Origin: Microvirga alba
GTDB lineage: Bacteria; Pseudomonadota; Alphaproteobacteria; Rhizobiales; Beijerinckiaceae
NCBI RefSeq assembly: GCF_015694465.1
Contig: NZ_JADQDO010000005.1
Coordinates: forward strand, 219,413 to 283,412
Direction of reading: 5' to 3'
Length of the DNA: 64,000 nucleotides
Made by a program: the position numbers and the translations under genes. The notes under the pieces are model-generated. The model saw only the letters and a program-made list of their open reading frames with translations, did not search any database and was not told the DNA's origin. Below are positions 10,486 to 19,356 of this stretch, piece after piece. Positions within the stretch are counted from its first letter, which is position 1; every line of letters starts with the position of its first letter.

Positions 10486-10543
10486 CAGTGTCTCCTAGGA
10501 TTTGCCGTGGGTTAACTCCACGGGACCGGGCTGGTTTCCCCAA

Positions 10544-11098
10544 TCAGCGTCGCCAGATGGTCAAGCTGACGGGAATCGTCGGGTCGAGAACCTCGCGCGT
10601 TCCTGCCCGCAGGCCACCGCCGGACAAAACCTCCTCCGCGTTCGAGCCCTCGTCACAGCGAGAAAACAGCGCCACGCCGCCGGGAATCCGGGTTCCTTCC
10701 GCACGAGACAGGTGAAAGGCGTCGTACCCGATATCCAGGAAGAGATCGAAAACCCGCCGTCCGCCGGGCACTGCGACGCGTCCGCCGTCCGGCAGAACGG
10801 CGCGGATCGCATCGCTCCACGTCACAATCTTCGGATTCCACCACCAGCCATCGGGACGCTGCTCGAGCCCGGTCGATGAGGACGACAGCACGATGCGAAG
10901 ACGCCCCTTCGGATTCGGATTGGCCTCGTGCCCGAGCCGCCCGAGCGCTGTCACTGCGGAACCATCGAGTTCCTTTTGGAAATAGGCCCAATCAGCATCG
11001 TTGCGCAGAATGGCGGGCATATGCCCACCGGCATCGGCGATGCGGTCGTCATCCGACACGATGGCATAGCCGTGGATTTCAACCGCCGCCATGTTCAC
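10544..11098 (-). CDS. Dihydrofolate reductase-like protein
   Basis: 184 aa from a GTG at 11098 (an ATG lies two codons downstream at 11092). The N-terminal half looks like a DHFR/RibD-C fold: HGYAIVSDDDRIADAGG (start strand and loop), then DADWAYFQKELDGSAVTALGR with the GR that contacts NADP in the family, then RLRIVLSSSST. The C-terminal half (VFDLFLDIGYDAFHLSRA...) is less typical. The chemistry is unknown and it need not reduce dihydrofolate. It is translationally coupled to the aquaporin gene: its GTG overlaps the aquaporin TGA (GTGA), so both are on one transcript. Confidence 0.6.
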   Translation of the reverse strand: MNMAAVEIHGYAIVSDDDRIADAGGHMPAILRNDADWAYFQKELDGSAVTALGRLGHEANPNPKGRLRIVLSSSSTGLEQRPDGWWWNPKIVTWSDAIRAVLPDGGRVAVPGGRRVFDLFLDIGYDAFHLSRAEGTRIPGGVALFSRCDEGSNAEEVLSGGGLRAGTREVLDPTIPVSLTIWRR

Positions 11099-11820
11099 GC
11101 TACCTCTTTCAGTGCGCGCTCAGAAGTCCACCGGGCCGTCCCGCTCGCGCGATCGACGAGACCAGCCAGCGCACCGCCGATAGCAGGGGCGAGGATAAAC
11201 AGCCAGACCTGAGCCAGCGCCTGCCCCCTTACGACGATTGCGGGTCCAAGCGACCGGGCGGGGTTCACGGACAAGCCGGTGACGTTGATGAAGGCAAGGT
11301 GAAGAATGAAAAGGGTGAGACCGATGGCGAGACCCGCAACGGCGCCGAACTGATCGACCGCGGTGGCGCGCAGGATCGTGAAGACGAAGATGAAGGTCGC
11401 GATCACCTCCACGATGAAGGCTGAGCCGGCTCCGTATCCACCGAGATAATCCGCGCCCCAGCCATTCTGCCCAAGGCCGCTCTTGGCGAGATCATAGCCG
11501 GCGAGCTTGCCGGACAGGAGGCCATACAGAATGAGGGCCCCCGCCAAACCGCCGATCACCTGGGCGATGATATAGCCCGCAGCCTCGCTCCACGGCATGC
11601 GTCCTGCCATCGCGACGCCGACGGTGACGGCCGGGTTGATATGGCAGCCTGATACCGGCCCGATCGTATAAACCATCGCCATGATGCTCAGCCCGAAGGC
11701 CAAACCGACCGGAACGATGCCGAGGGGGAAACTCGGACCGTAGCCACCGATGACGATTGCTCCGCACCCGATAAGAACCAGAATGGCGGTACCGAACGCT
11801 TCGGCCACAAACTTCGACAT
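11095..11820 (-). CDS. aqpZ: Aquaporin Z-like MIP channel
   Basis: 241 aa with six membrane helices and both NPA boxes: SGCHINPAVTVG (near residue 60) and LSVNPARSLGPA (near 183). The second box is followed by the arginine of the selectivity filter. The first helix starts VAEAFGTAILVLIGCGAIV. Residues around the filter (His in helix 5 region, Cys before the second NPA absent) fit a water channel better than a glycerol facilitator, which would carry an Asp after the second NPA. GGAGG lies just before the ATG. A DHFR-like gene follows with a GTGA overlap. The probable role is rapid osmotic water flow across the inner membrane. Confidence 0.93.
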   Translation of the reverse strand: MSKFVAEAFGTAILVLIGCGAIVIGGYGPSFPLGIVPVGLAFGLSIMAMVYTIGPVSGCHINPAVTVGVAMAGRMPWSEAAGYIIAQVIGGLAGALILYGLLSGKLAGYDLAKSGLGQNGWGADYLGGYGAGSAFIVEVIATFIFVFTILRATAVDQFGAVAGLAIGLTLFILHLAFINVTGLSVNPARSLGPAIVVRGQALAQVWLFILAPAIGGALAGLVDRASGTARWTSERALKEVA

Positions 11821-12024
11821 GCGCGCCTCCTCGATGGATCATCGGCCTATACATAGGACGGTCAGGTGGCCCGGAAATCGGCAGTTTTCCCAATATTCCC
11901 ACCGCAGCGCCCGCAGACGCGGCATGGTCGATGGCGCTCGGCTTCAACAAGAACAGTACGAAAGCCTTGCCAGCTCTCGACGAAAATCCGATGAAGCGGG
12001 TGGATCTTATGTGAGACGACCGTG

Positions 12025-12810
12025 ATGCGGATTGCCACCTGGAACGTGAACTCGATCAAGCAGAGGTTGGACCACCTCGCCACCTTCGTGAAAGACGCCG
12101 AGCCGGATGTCCTGTGTCTGCAGGAGCTGAAATGCGTCGACGAGGCCTTTCCACGGGCTGAGATCGAGTCGCTCGGCTACAATGTCCACACCCATGGCCA
12201 GAAGACCTATAACGGGGTCGCGATCCTCTCCAAGCGCCCGCTCGAGGATATCCGGCGCGGACTGCCGGGGGACGACGGGGACGAGCAGGCCCGCTACCTC
12301 GAGGGCGTCATTTCAACATCGGCGGGCGTCGTGCGGGTCGCCTCGATCTACCTGCCGAACGGCAACCCGATCGGAACGCCGAAATTCGAGTACAAGCTCG
12401 CCTGGATGGACCGCCTTCGCGCCCATGCGCGCCGCCTCCTTGCCCTGGAGGAGCCGCTTGTTCTATCCGGCGATTACAACGTCATTCCCGAGCCGAAGGA
12501 CGCCGCCGACCCGGCGGCCTGGGTCAATGATGCGCTCTTTCAGCCGGAAAGCAGGGCGAAGTTTCGGGAACTCTTGAACCTCGGGTTCATCGACGCCGTT
12601 CGCGCCTGCAGCGACCAGCCGGGCCTGTATTCATTCTGGGATTATCAGGCGGGCGCGTTCCAGCGGAACAACGGCATTCGCATCGACCATCTGCTGTTGT
12701 CTCCGCAGGCGCAGGACAAACTGAAGACATCGGCCATTCGCAAGGATGTGCGCGGCTGGGAAAAGCCGTCCGACCATGTGCCGGTGATGATCGACCTCGA
12801 CATCGAGTGA
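12025..12810 (+). CDS. xth: Exodeoxyribonuclease III
   Basis: 261 aa from the ATG at 12025 (a GTG one codon earlier is possible). All catalytic segments of the XthA/Ape1 endonuclease-exonuclease-phosphatase fold are present: IATWNVNSIKQR at the start (Asn), LCLQELKC near residue 35 (metal-binding Glu), YLPNG near 110 (Tyr), SGDYNVIPEPKD near 150 (Asp and Asn), and KPSDHVPVMIDL at the end (Asp-His). It cuts at abasic sites and trims 3' blocking groups in base excision repair. It stands alone on the plus strand. Confidence 0.95.
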   Translation: MRIATWNVNSIKQRLDHLATFVKDAEPDVLCLQELKCVDEAFPRAEIESLGYNVHTHGQKTYNGVAILSKRPLEDIRRGLPGDDGDEQARYLEGVISTSAGVVRVASIYLPNGNPIGTPKFEYKLAWMDRLRAHARRLLALEEPLVLSGDYNVIPEPKDAADPAAWVNDALFQPESRAKFRELLNLGFIDAVRACSDQPGLYSFWDYQAGAFQRNNGIRIDHLLLSPQAQDKLKTSAIRKDVRGWEKPSDHVPVMIDLDIE

Positions 12811-12941
12811 GTTCTGACGGCTATCCGGGCGAGCGTACAGCCCGGTCATTCCGGGCGGCGTAGGGGAGCCCGGAACCCCTAAGCGTCGGCGGGTCAGGAC
12901 AAGGCGCGACGGCTATTGGTGCGTCTTATTCGTAAAGCTCA

Positions 12942-12991
12942 GCGTTTATGGGTTCCAGGCTCTCGCTGACGCTCGCCCCGGAATGACGGGG
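12942..12991. repeat. Palindromic intergenic repeat (GTTTATGGGTT...AATGAC type), copy 1
   Basis: A GTTTATGGGTTCCAGGCTC segment is followed by a CG-rich turn and CCCCGGAATGACGGGG. A second copy with the same outer blocks lies at 30781-30828. An additional inverted, partial piece (CATTCCGGGCG...GCCCGGAA) is seen at about 12847-12874 in the same gap. Elements of this appearance are common between genes in Hyphomicrobiales genomes. The rest of the 12811-13025 gap holds no gene. Confidence 0.6.
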
Positions 12992-13025
12992 TGTTGTTAG
13001 ACGGGAGCGGTTCGATGAGGCGGGC

Positions 13026-13856
13026 TTACCGGCGGGACTGAATGTATTGTTCCAGCAGGGCGAGCGCGAGTTTGCGGTCGCTTTCGCCCGCTGCCGCGAA
13101 GGCCTCATCATAGAGCCCCGTGATCCACTGGTCCTTGGCCGAATCCGTGCTGGCCTCGCGAGCGAGCGTCAGCCACATCAGGCCCTTGGCCCGCTGGCGC
13201 GGAACGCCCTGGCCGTTCATCAGCAAATGCCCGAGCAACGCCTGGGACGCGTGATGTCCCTTCTCGGCAGCGAGGTTGAACCAGCGCGCCGCGAGGCGTG
13301 AATCCTTGTCGACGCCGGTTCCCTCCAGATAGAGGCGCGCGAGATTGTATTGCGCGTTCGGGTCGCTGAAATAAGACGCCGCGTAGTTGAACATCTCGAC
13401 CGCGCGGGCGGGATTGGCGGCCACGTAGGTGCCCTTGATGCCATCGAGGAAATAGGTGCCGAGCGCGACGAAAGCGCTGGAGACCACGGCCGCGTTCGGC
13501 GAATCCGGCGTCTCGTCCGCATTCTGGTCCGCGAGCTTGGAGAAATATTCGAAAGCCTTGAGGTCGTCGTGCTGGACGCCGTCGCCATCGGCATACATGC
13601 GTCCGAGCTTCCACAGGGCGAGCGTATGCCCCTGGCCGGCCGCATATTCCAGCGCCTGGGCCGCACCCCGCTTATCGCCGGCATTGTAGTCACGCATGCC
13701 ATTGCGCAGCGCCTCCCGCGCCGAGCCATACTTGATGGCCGGAGAAAGGGATGGCGCGAGCGGCTGCGGGCGCGGCGCGGCATCGAGCGCGTAAGCCGCG
13801 CCCGTGCCGAGAAACGCCACGCTCAGCGTGGCTGCGATGAGACTAGACGTCCGCAT
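13026..13856 (-). CDS. Sel1-repeat exported protein, ExoR-like
   Basis: 276 aa with a signal peptide (MRTSSLIAATLSVAFLGTGAAYA) followed by at least four Sel1-type helical repeats. These are recognised by Ala/Gly spacing such as AAGQGHTLALWKLGRMYADG, YNLARLYLEGTG and AAEKGHHASQALLGHLLMNG. Length, signal peptide and repeat layout match ExoR, the periplasmic repressor that binds the sensor kinase ChvG/ExoS in rhizobia and controls exopolysaccharide and motility. The match is structural rather than certain; other exported Sel1 proteins exist. Its start overlaps the end of ilvD by 14 bp, so the two are cotranscribed. No ChvG/ChvI genes are in the window. Confidence 0.75.
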   Translation of the reverse strand: MRTSSLIAATLSVAFLGTGAAYALDAAPRPQPLAPSLSPAIKYGSAREALRNGMRDYNAGDKRGAAQALEYAAGQGHTLALWKLGRMYADGDGVQHDDLKAFEYFSKLADQNADETPDSPNAAVVSSAFVALGTYFLDGIKGTYVAANPARAVEMFNYAASYFSDPNAQYNLARLYLEGTGVDKDSRLAARWFNLAAEKGHHASQALLGHLLMNGQGVPRQRAKGLMWLTLAREASTDSAKDQWITGLYDEAFAAAGESDRKLALALLEQYIQSRR

Positions 13857-15573
13857 AGGTTTCTTTTTCTGCCGCTCCGCCCGGATGGGTCACAGCCCCA
13901 TCCCGCGCCGGACCGACGGTTTGCGCGTATTTCCAGAGATAGCCCGAGGTCGCCGTGGTCTCGCGGGGCTTCCACTCGGCGCGGCGACGGGCCAACTCCT
14001 CGTCGGAAAGCTCCACCGCGATGGTGCCCTCGATCGCGTCGAGAACGATGATGTCGCCGTCCTTGATCAGGCCGATGGGACCGCCGACCGCCGCCTCCGG
14101 CCCCACATGGCCGATGCAGAAGCCACGGGTCGCGCCGGAGAAGCGGCCATCGGTGATGAGAGCCACCTTGTCGCCCATGCCCTGACCGTAGAGAGCAGCC
14201 GTCGTGGACAGCATCTCGCGCATGCCGGGTCCGCCGCGCGGGCCCTCATAGCGGATCACGAGAACCTCGCCTTCCTTGTACTGGCGCTTGCTGACCGCCT
14301 CGAAGCAGGCCTCTTCGCCGTCGAAGCAGCGGGCCGGGCCCCGGAAGACCTGCTTCTCGACGGGCATGCCAGCGACCTTCACGATCGCACCCTCGGGAGC
14401 GAGGTTACCTTTCAGGCCAACGACGCCGCCGGTGGCGGTGATCGGCTTATTCGCCGGATACACAACGTCCTGGTTGTCGTTCCATTTCACCGACCCGAGA
14501 TTCTCAGCCATGGTGCGGCCGGTCACGGTCATCACGTCGCCGTGCAGGTAGCCATTGTCGAGCAGGGTCTTCATGAGAAGCGGAATGCCGCCGACTTCAA
14601 ACATGTCCTTCGCCACATAACGCCCGCCGGGCTTCAGGTCGGCGATATAGGGTGTGCGCTTGAAGATTTCGGCCACGTCGAACAGATCGAACTTGATGCC
14701 GACCTCATGCGCGATGGCGGGGAGATGCAGCGCCGCGTTGGTCGAGCCGCCGGAGGCCGCGACCACCGTCGCCGCGTTCTCGAGCGCCTTGAGGGTCACG
14801 ATATCGCGCGGGCGGATGTTCTTGGCGATAAGCTCCATCACCATCTCGCCCGCCATGGCGCAGAACCGGTCACGGATTTCGTAAGGCGCCGGAGCGCCGG
14901 CCGAATACGGCAAGGCGAGGCCGATGGCCTCGGAAACCGTCGCCATGGTGTTGGCGGTGAACTGAGCACCGCAGGCGCCCGCCGAGGGGCAGGCCACCTG
15001 CTCAAGCTCGGTCAGGTCATCGTCCGACATCTCGCCGACCGAATGCTTGCCGACCGCCTCGAACAGATCCTGCACCGTCACCGGACGGCCACGGAAGGAA
15101 CCCGGAAGGATCGAGCCGCCATAGATGAAGATCGACGGCACGTTGAGGCGCACCATGGCCATCATCATGCCGGGCAAGGACTTGTCGCAGCCCGCCATGC
15201 CGACGAGCGCGTCATAGGAGTGGCCACGCATGGTGAGCTCGACCGAGTCCGCGATGACCTCGCGGGACGGGAGCGACGCCTTCATGCCCTTGTGGCCCAT
15301 GGCGATGCCGTCGGTCACAGTGATGGTGCAAAACTCGCGCGGTGTGCCATGGGCGGCAGCAACGCCCTTCTTCACCGCCTGAGCCTGGCGCATCAGGGAG
15401 ATGTTGCAGGGGGCAGCCTCGTTCCAGCAGGTGGCGACGCCCACGAGCGGCTGGCCGATCTGCTCTTTCGTCAAGCCCATTGCATAGAGATACGAGCGAT
15501 GCGGCGCACGAGCCGGCCCTTCCGTCACGTGACGGCTCGGCAGCTTCGATTTGTCGATCAAACGCGCATCCAT
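13843..15573 (-). CDS. ilvD: Dihydroxy-acid dehydratase
   Basis: 576 aa, full length for the IlvD/Edd family. It dehydrates 2,3-dihydroxy-isovalerate and -methylvalerate to the 2-keto acids in valine, leucine and isoleucine synthesis. Iron-sulfur ligand motifs are present: AGCDKSLPGMMMA (Cys129) and CPSAGACGAQFTANTM (Cys195 and Cys201). The family signature near the C-terminus reads ALITDGRFSGATRGFCIGHV. AGAGAAG precedes the ATG at 15573. The ExoR-like gene overlaps its 3' end. The 313-bp upstream gap presumably holds its promoter, but no convincing -35/-10 pair was found. Confidence 0.97.
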   Translation of the reverse strand: MDARLIDKSKLPSRHVTEGPARAPHRSYLYAMGLTKEQIGQPLVGVATCWNEAAPCNISLMRQAQAVKKGVAAAHGTPREFCTITVTDGIAMGHKGMKASLPSREVIADSVELTMRGHSYDALVGMAGCDKSLPGMMMAMVRLNVPSIFIYGGSILPGSFRGRPVTVQDLFEAVGKHSVGEMSDDDLTELEQVACPSAGACGAQFTANTMATVSEAIGLALPYSAGAPAPYEIRDRFCAMAGEMVMELIAKNIRPRDIVTLKALENAATVVAASGGSTNAALHLPAIAHEVGIKFDLFDVAEIFKRTPYIADLKPGGRYVAKDMFEVGGIPLLMKTLLDNGYLHGDVMTVTGRTMAENLGSVKWNDNQDVVYPANKPITATGGVVGLKGNLAPEGAIVKVAGMPVEKQVFRGPARCFDGEEACFEAVSKRQYKEGEVLVIRYEGPRGGPGMREMLSTTAALYGQGMGDKVALITDGRFSGATRGFCIGHVGPEAAVGGPIGLIKDGDIIVLDAIEGTIAVELSDEELARRRAEWKPRETTATSGYLWKYAQTVGPARDGAVTHPGGAAEKETYADV

Positions 15574-15886
15574 GGAACTTCTCTCTCCCGGTTTGGCGTC
15601 TCACGCTATTTCCGAGGGATAACGGAACTGTTGTGATCTGCCATGTGCACCGCCGCCGACGCAACGACCCCAACCCGACAAAGCTGTCTTATGCTAAATC
15701 GAGTTTGTTCGGAGCCGGTCCGCCAAAAAGCGTTGGGTTAGAAGCACTTTAACGAGCCCCATGAGGTGCGCGTGGTTTATGGCGGCTTCGCGGCGGAGCT
15801 TGGGCCAAGAGCGGCATGACGAGGAAGGTTTGAAGGTGTTGCCGCCAGGCAACATTTTTGGGCCCCTCGGCATGGGGGCCTGTAGC
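15574..15886. other. Intergenic gap between mccB and ilvD; no gene seen
   Basis: 313 bp without a credible gene on either strand. Two stem-loops lie near its left end. One is GTTGCC-gcca-GGCAAC at 15838-15853, followed on the plus strand by ATTTTTG. The other is GGCCCC...GGGGCC at about 15861-15880, next to the mccB stop. The first looks like a terminator for plus-strand transcription although no plus-strand gene precedes it. The right part must carry the ilvD promoter. Confidence 0.5.
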
Positions 15887-17494
15887 CTACATCCTGAACA
15901 CGCCGAACTTCGTTTCCGGCACGGGGGCGTTCAGCGCCGCCGAGAACGCGAGCGCCAGAACCCGGCGGGTTTCGCAAGGGAGGATGATGCCGTCATCCCA
16001 CAGACGCGCGGTCGCGTGATAAGGGCTCCCCTCCTCCTCGTACTTGGCGCGGACCGGAGCCTTGAAGGCCTCCTCCTCCTCGGCGCTCCAGGCCTTGCCC
16101 TCGGCCTCGATGTTGTCGCGCCGCACGGTGGCGAGAACACTCGCCGCCTGCTCGCCGCCCATCACCGAGATGCGTGAATTCGGCCAGGTGAAGAGGAAGC
16201 GCGGGGAATAGGCGCGGCCGCACATGCCGTAATTGCCCGCCCCGAAAGAGCCGCCGACAAGCAGCGTGATCTTGGGCACCTGGGCGCAGGCCACGGCGGT
16301 CACGAGCTTCGCCCCATCCTTGGCGATGCCCCCCGCCTCGTATTGCCGGCCGACCATGAAGCCGGAAATGTTCTGCAGGAACAGGAGCGGGATACGCCGC
16401 TGGCAGCACAGTTCGATGAAATGCGCGCCCTTCAGCGCGCTCTCGGAAAACAGGATGCCGTTATTGGCGATGATGCCCACCGGCATACCCCAGAGCCTAG
16501 CAAACCCCGTCACGAGGGTCGTGCCGTAAAGGCGCTTGAACTCGTCGAACTCGGAGCCGTCGACGAGGCGGGCGATGACCTCGCGAATGTCATATTGTTT
16601 CTTGAGATCGGTCGGGACGATCGCGTCCAGATCCGCGATGTCGTATTTCGGCTCGACCGGCTCAGCGAGGTCGAGGTCGATCACCTTGCGCGTGTTGAGT
16701 GTGCCGACGATGCGGCGCACGATGGCAAGCGCGTGAACATCGTCGGTGGCATAGTGATCCGCCACACCGGACTGACGCGCGTGGACCTCCGCGCCGCCGA
16801 GATCCTCCGCCGAAACCACCTCGCCTGTCGCCGCCTTCACCAGAGGCGGCCCGCCGAGAAAGATGGTGCCCTGCCGCCGGACGATGATCGTCTCGTCCGA
16901 CATGGCGGGCACATAGGCGCCACCCGCCGTGCACGAGCCCATGACGCAGGCGATTTGCGGAATGCCCATCGAGGACAGGGTCGCCTGATTGTAGAAGATC
17001 CGCCCGAAATGCTCGCGGTCGGGAAACACTTCAGTCTGGTGGGGCAGGTTCGCGCCGCCGGAATCGACCAGATAGATGCACGGCAGGCGATTCTCGCGCG
17101 CAACTTCCTGCGCGCGCAGATGCTTCTTCACCGTCATCGGATAGTAGGTGCCACCTTTGATCGTCGAATCGTTGCAGACGATCATGACCTCACGACCAGA
17201 GACGCGGCCGATGCCGGTGATGATTCCGGCTCCGTGGATGGCATCGTCATACATGCCATTGGCAGCAAGAGAACCCAGTTCAAGAAACGGCGCGCCGGGG
17301 TCGAGGAGCCGGGTCACGCGCTCGCGGGGCAGCAGCTTGCCGCGCGCCAGATGACGCTCCCGCGCCTTGGCCGGGCCGCCTTCGGCGACAGCAGCGCGCT
17401 TGACCTGAAGGTCGCGGGTTAGATCAGCCCAAGCGGCGCGGTTGTCCCGCGCGGTGTCCGACGAAAGATCGGCGGATGTAGCGATGACCGGCAC
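15887..17494 (-). CDS. mccB: Methylcrotonyl-CoA carboxylase carboxyltransferase (beta) subunit
   Basis: 535 aa from a GTG at 17494, chosen because AAGGAG lies 9 nt upstream and the length then equals the usual MCC beta subunit. An in-frame start at 17611 would add an atypical basic tail. The two crotonase-like halves are visible: [17 protein letters not shown] with [18 protein letters not shown] (acyl-CoA oxyanion site), and [15 protein letters not shown] with [16 protein letters not shown] (carboxybiotin site). The NLPHQ motif and the GMCGRAY region favour methylcrotonyl- or geranyl-CoA carboxylase over propionyl-CoA carboxylase. Its role is step four of leucine breakdown. The biotin-bearing alpha subunit is not next to it. 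Confidence 0.9.
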   Translation of the reverse strand: MPVIATSADLSSDTARDNRAAWADLTRDLQVKRAAVAEGGPAKARERHLARGKLLPRERVTRLLDPGAPFLELGSLAANGMYDDAIHGAGIITGIGRVSGREVMIVCNDSTIKGGTYYPMTVKKHLRAQEVARENRLPCIYLVDSGGANLPHQTEVFPDREHFGRIFYNQATLSSMGIPQIACVMGSCTAGGAYVPAMSDETIIVRRQGTIFLGGPPLVKAATGEVVSAEDLGGAEVHARQSGVADHYATDDVHALAIVRRIVGTLNTRKVIDLDLAEPVEPKYDIADLDAIVPTDLKKQYDIREVIARLVDGSEFDEFKRLYGTTLVTGFARLWGMPVGIIANNGILFSESALKGAHFIELCCQRRIPLLFLQNISGFMVGRQYEAGGIAKDGAKLVTAVACAQVPKITLLVGGSFGAGNYGMCGRAYSPRFLFTWPNSRISVMGGEQAASVLATVRRDNIEAEGKAWSAEEEEAFKAPVRAKYEEEGSPYHATARLWDDGIILPCETRRVLALAFSAALNAPVPETKFGVFRM

Positions 17495-17620
17495 GTCGTC
17501 GGGCTCCTTGGCTGATGCTGCCCCGGATCGGAGGCGGTGTCGGAAGGTGTTACGCAAGCGCGCGGGATGCAAGAGGCCGTCACCTCTTGTCCCGGCCGTA
17601 AAAGGTATCATGGCGGAAGA

Positions 17621-17947
17621 CTATCCCCTGGCGCGGATCACGACCTCGCGGCGAGAGGCCCCCGGAGTGCAATCGTAGACGATGCCTTGCACCCACAACC
17701 AATCCGGTGTGATTCTCTTCAGGTAGAGATGCGTGCCGCCGAGCGCGACGGTCTGCGCCACCATGGCCTCCTTGACGCTCACGAAGCCGGGCACCGTCGC
17801 CACAAGCGGACTCAGATCGGCGACGTGGAGGCACACCCGGACGTCGGCGGGAGAATCGACGATGTGAACCAGTTCCTCGGGCGTAAGGGTATGGGAGCAG
17901 GCCGATGCTGTCAGGGCGATGAAGGAGGCAAGGAGGGCACGTTGCAT
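17621..17947 (-). CDS. Putative lipoprotein of unknown function (108 aa)
   Basis: The ATG at 17947 opens a short lipoprotein-type signal (MQRALLASFIALTASAC), the cysteine at residue 17 being the likely lipidation site, though the -3 residue is Ala rather than the usual Leu. The mature part has two further cysteines (VRVCLHVADLS and GIVYDCTPG) that could form a disulfide. Small alpha/beta character (TPDWLWVQGIVYDC) is seen, and no family is recognised. It precedes mccB on the same strand with about 125 bp between, so a shared transcript is possible. An in-frame codon at 17962 could extend it by five residues. Confidence 0.6.
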   Translation of the reverse strand: MQRALLASFIALTASACSHTLTPEELVHIVDSPADVRVCLHVADLSPLVATVPGFVSVKEAMVAQTVALGGTHLYLKRITPDWLWVQGIVYDCTPGASRREVVIRARG

Positions 17948-18043
17948 GTTGCGGTCCGCCAATGGTCAAGCCGTTAAGACAAGCTTAGGGCGCGGCGCGC
18001 CCTTGGCGAGGAGCGCGGCAGCATCGGAGACCGGAAAATGACC

Positions 18044-18784
18044 TTAGTCGTCCGTCAGTAAGGGCGGATCGGCGCGTTCGGTCGGCCCGAAAATTTCCTC
18101 GAAGGCTCGACGCATCACGGCATCCACCTCCGGCATTGTCACAATTCGCCCGAGATCGACGAGGCTCGTCACCCCGTGCTCGGTCACGCCGCAGGGCACG
18201 ATGCCCGAAAAATGCGACAAGTCCGGTTCGACATTCAGGCTGATGCCGTGAAACGTCACCCAGCGGCGGACCCGGATCCCGATGGCGGCGATCTTGTCCT
18301 CGGCGGTCTCCCCTTTATCGGGCCGCCGCACCCAGACGCCGACACGATCCTCGCGCCGCTCGCCACGGATGTTGTAGACGTCGAGGGTCGTGATCAGCCA
18401 GGCTTCCAAAGCCGCCACATAGCGGCGAAGATCGGGAGTGCGGCGCTTGAGGTCCAGCATGACATAGGCCACGCGCTGACCGGGACCGTGATAGGTATAT
18501 TGCCCGCCCCGCCCTGTCTGATGGACCGGGAATCGTTCCGGATCGACGAGGTCCGATTCTTGCGCTGACGTGCCGGCCGTATAGAGCGGCGGGTGCTCGA
18601 CGAGCCAGACCAGCTCACGCGCCCTGCCCTCGGCGATCTCGGCCGCACGCGCCTCCATGAACGCCACCGCCTCCTGATAGCCCGTCAGCCCCTCCGTGAT
18701 GACCCATTCCACGGACTCCGAGCCGGCTTCGGCCAGGAAGTTTGTTTCCAGCGTATCGCGGACTTGCGCCAAGATCGTTCTCAC
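18044..18784 (-). CDS. lipB: Octanoyl-[acyl-carrier-protein]:protein N-octanoyltransferase
   Basis: 246 aa from a GTG at 18784, a length that fits LipB; an in-frame ATG at 18907 would give 287 aa, but AT-rich promoter-like sequence (TTTATGTTATAT, minus strand) sits inside that extension. Family motifs: [20 protein letters not shown] (near residue 55), [16 protein letters not shown] (near 87, lipoate-pocket loop), [18 protein letters not shown] (catalytic Lys near 162) and FSGIVPCGV (catalytic Cys near 196). It transfers octanoyl groups from ACP to E2 and GcvH lipoyl domains, the first step of lipoate synthesis. It is divergent from tRNA-Leu. The exact start is uncertain. Confidence 0.93.
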   Translation of the reverse strand: MRTILAQVRDTLETNFLAEAGSESVEWVITEGLTGYQEAVAFMEARAAEIAEGRARELVWLVEHPPLYTAGTSAQESDLVDPERFPVHQTGRGGQYTYHGPGQRVAYVMLDLKRRTPDLRRYVAALEAWLITTLDVYNIRGERREDRVGVWVRRPDKGETAEDKIAAIGIRVRRWVTFHGISLNVEPDLSHFSGIVPCGVTEHGVTSLVDLGRIVTMPEVDAVMRRAFEEIFGPTERADPPLLTDD

Positions 18785-18967
18785 TTGATTTGCGGCCGGG
18801 AAAAACAGCCTCGATTTCAATGAAAAATAGGGATCTTTCGAGCCCAGCACAAATCTTCGAGGCGCGGCCGACCAGTGAGAGATATAACATAAACCATTGT
18901 TAATCATGAATATTCTGCCGTTGGGTGTTTTTTCGCGAACATTTTGCCCTGTCCGTGACGAACGGGC

Positions 18968-18996
18968 TTGCAGCCGTGTAATCAGCCTGCTACAGG
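18968..18996 (+). promoter_or_regulatory. Weak candidate promoter of tRNA-Leu
   Basis: TTGCAG, 17 bp, then TACAGG, ending about 42 bp before the tRNA. The -35 is good; the -10 matches only about half the consensus. Position and spacing make it plausible. Confidence 0.3.
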
Positions 18997-19038
18997 GAGC
19001 GCCTCGTCAGGGGAAACACCCCTGATCTTAAAGGTTCC

Positions 19039-19123
19039 GCGGCCATGGCGGAATTGGTAGACGCACTACCTTGAGGTGGTAGCGGGGAGACCCGTGGAGG
19101 TTCGAGTCCTCTTGGCCGCACCA
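19039..19123 (+). tRNA. tRNA-Leu (anticodon GAG)
   Basis: 85 nt including an encoded CCA. The acceptor arm GCGGCCA pairs with TGGCCGC before discriminator A. The D-arm contains the AATTGGTAGACGC run, the anticodon stem CTACC/GGTAG holds loop TTGAGGT with anticodon GAG, a long variable arm follows (CGGGGAGACCCG), and the T-loop reads GTTCGAGTC. The long variable arm marks it as class II, and GAG reads CUU/CUC leucine codons. An intrinsic terminator lies about 30 bp downstream. Confidence 0.96.
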
Positions 19124-19152
19124 AACTTTTAAGGACGCCTTCGGGCGCCAAC

Positions 19153-19184
19153 AAAAAAGGTCCCGTTTTCGGGGCCTTTTTTGT
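19153..19184 (+). terminator. Intrinsic terminator after tRNA-Leu
   Basis: AAAAAAGGTCCCG, TTTT loop, CGGGGCCTTTTTT: a 13-bp stem with one G-T type mismatch, ending in a six-T run. The A-run on the other side lets it also work leftward, but no minus-strand gene ends nearby. Confidence 0.85.
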
Positions 19185-19356
19185 TGATCGCATCCCTGGC
19201 GAGGCTAAAGGCAGATTGAATCGCTTTCTCAAGAGCCGGAATCCGACTCTCAAGAACAGCGACTAACCGATTCTCCGATCTGATCTTTTTGGGCACATAG
19301 CGCGGGCTCGTCCCTGCCCCAACGAGGATCGCCGATTACCTTCTGAGGAGAGGCCC

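Noticed and set aside
13804..15636. 610-codon open frame on the plus strand, antisense to ilvD
   Set aside because: High-GC codon bias of ilvD creates the open frame on the other strand. Its translation is rich in Arg/His/Asp with no motifs or ribosome-binding site, while ilvD is unmistakable.
15858..15886. Intrinsic terminator of mccB formed by GGCCCC...GGGGCC
   Set aside because: On the mccB (minus) strand the hairpin is followed by an A-run, not T, so it does not fit a rho-independent terminator in that direction.
19039..19123. tRNA-Leu as attachment site for an integrated element
   Set aside because: No integrase, no partial repeat of the tRNA 3' end in the window, and ordinary genes follow.
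19190..19356. Mg2+-sensing leader (M-box) in front of mgtE
   Set aside because: The region after the tRNA terminator is short and shows no conserved M-box core; no supporting structure found.
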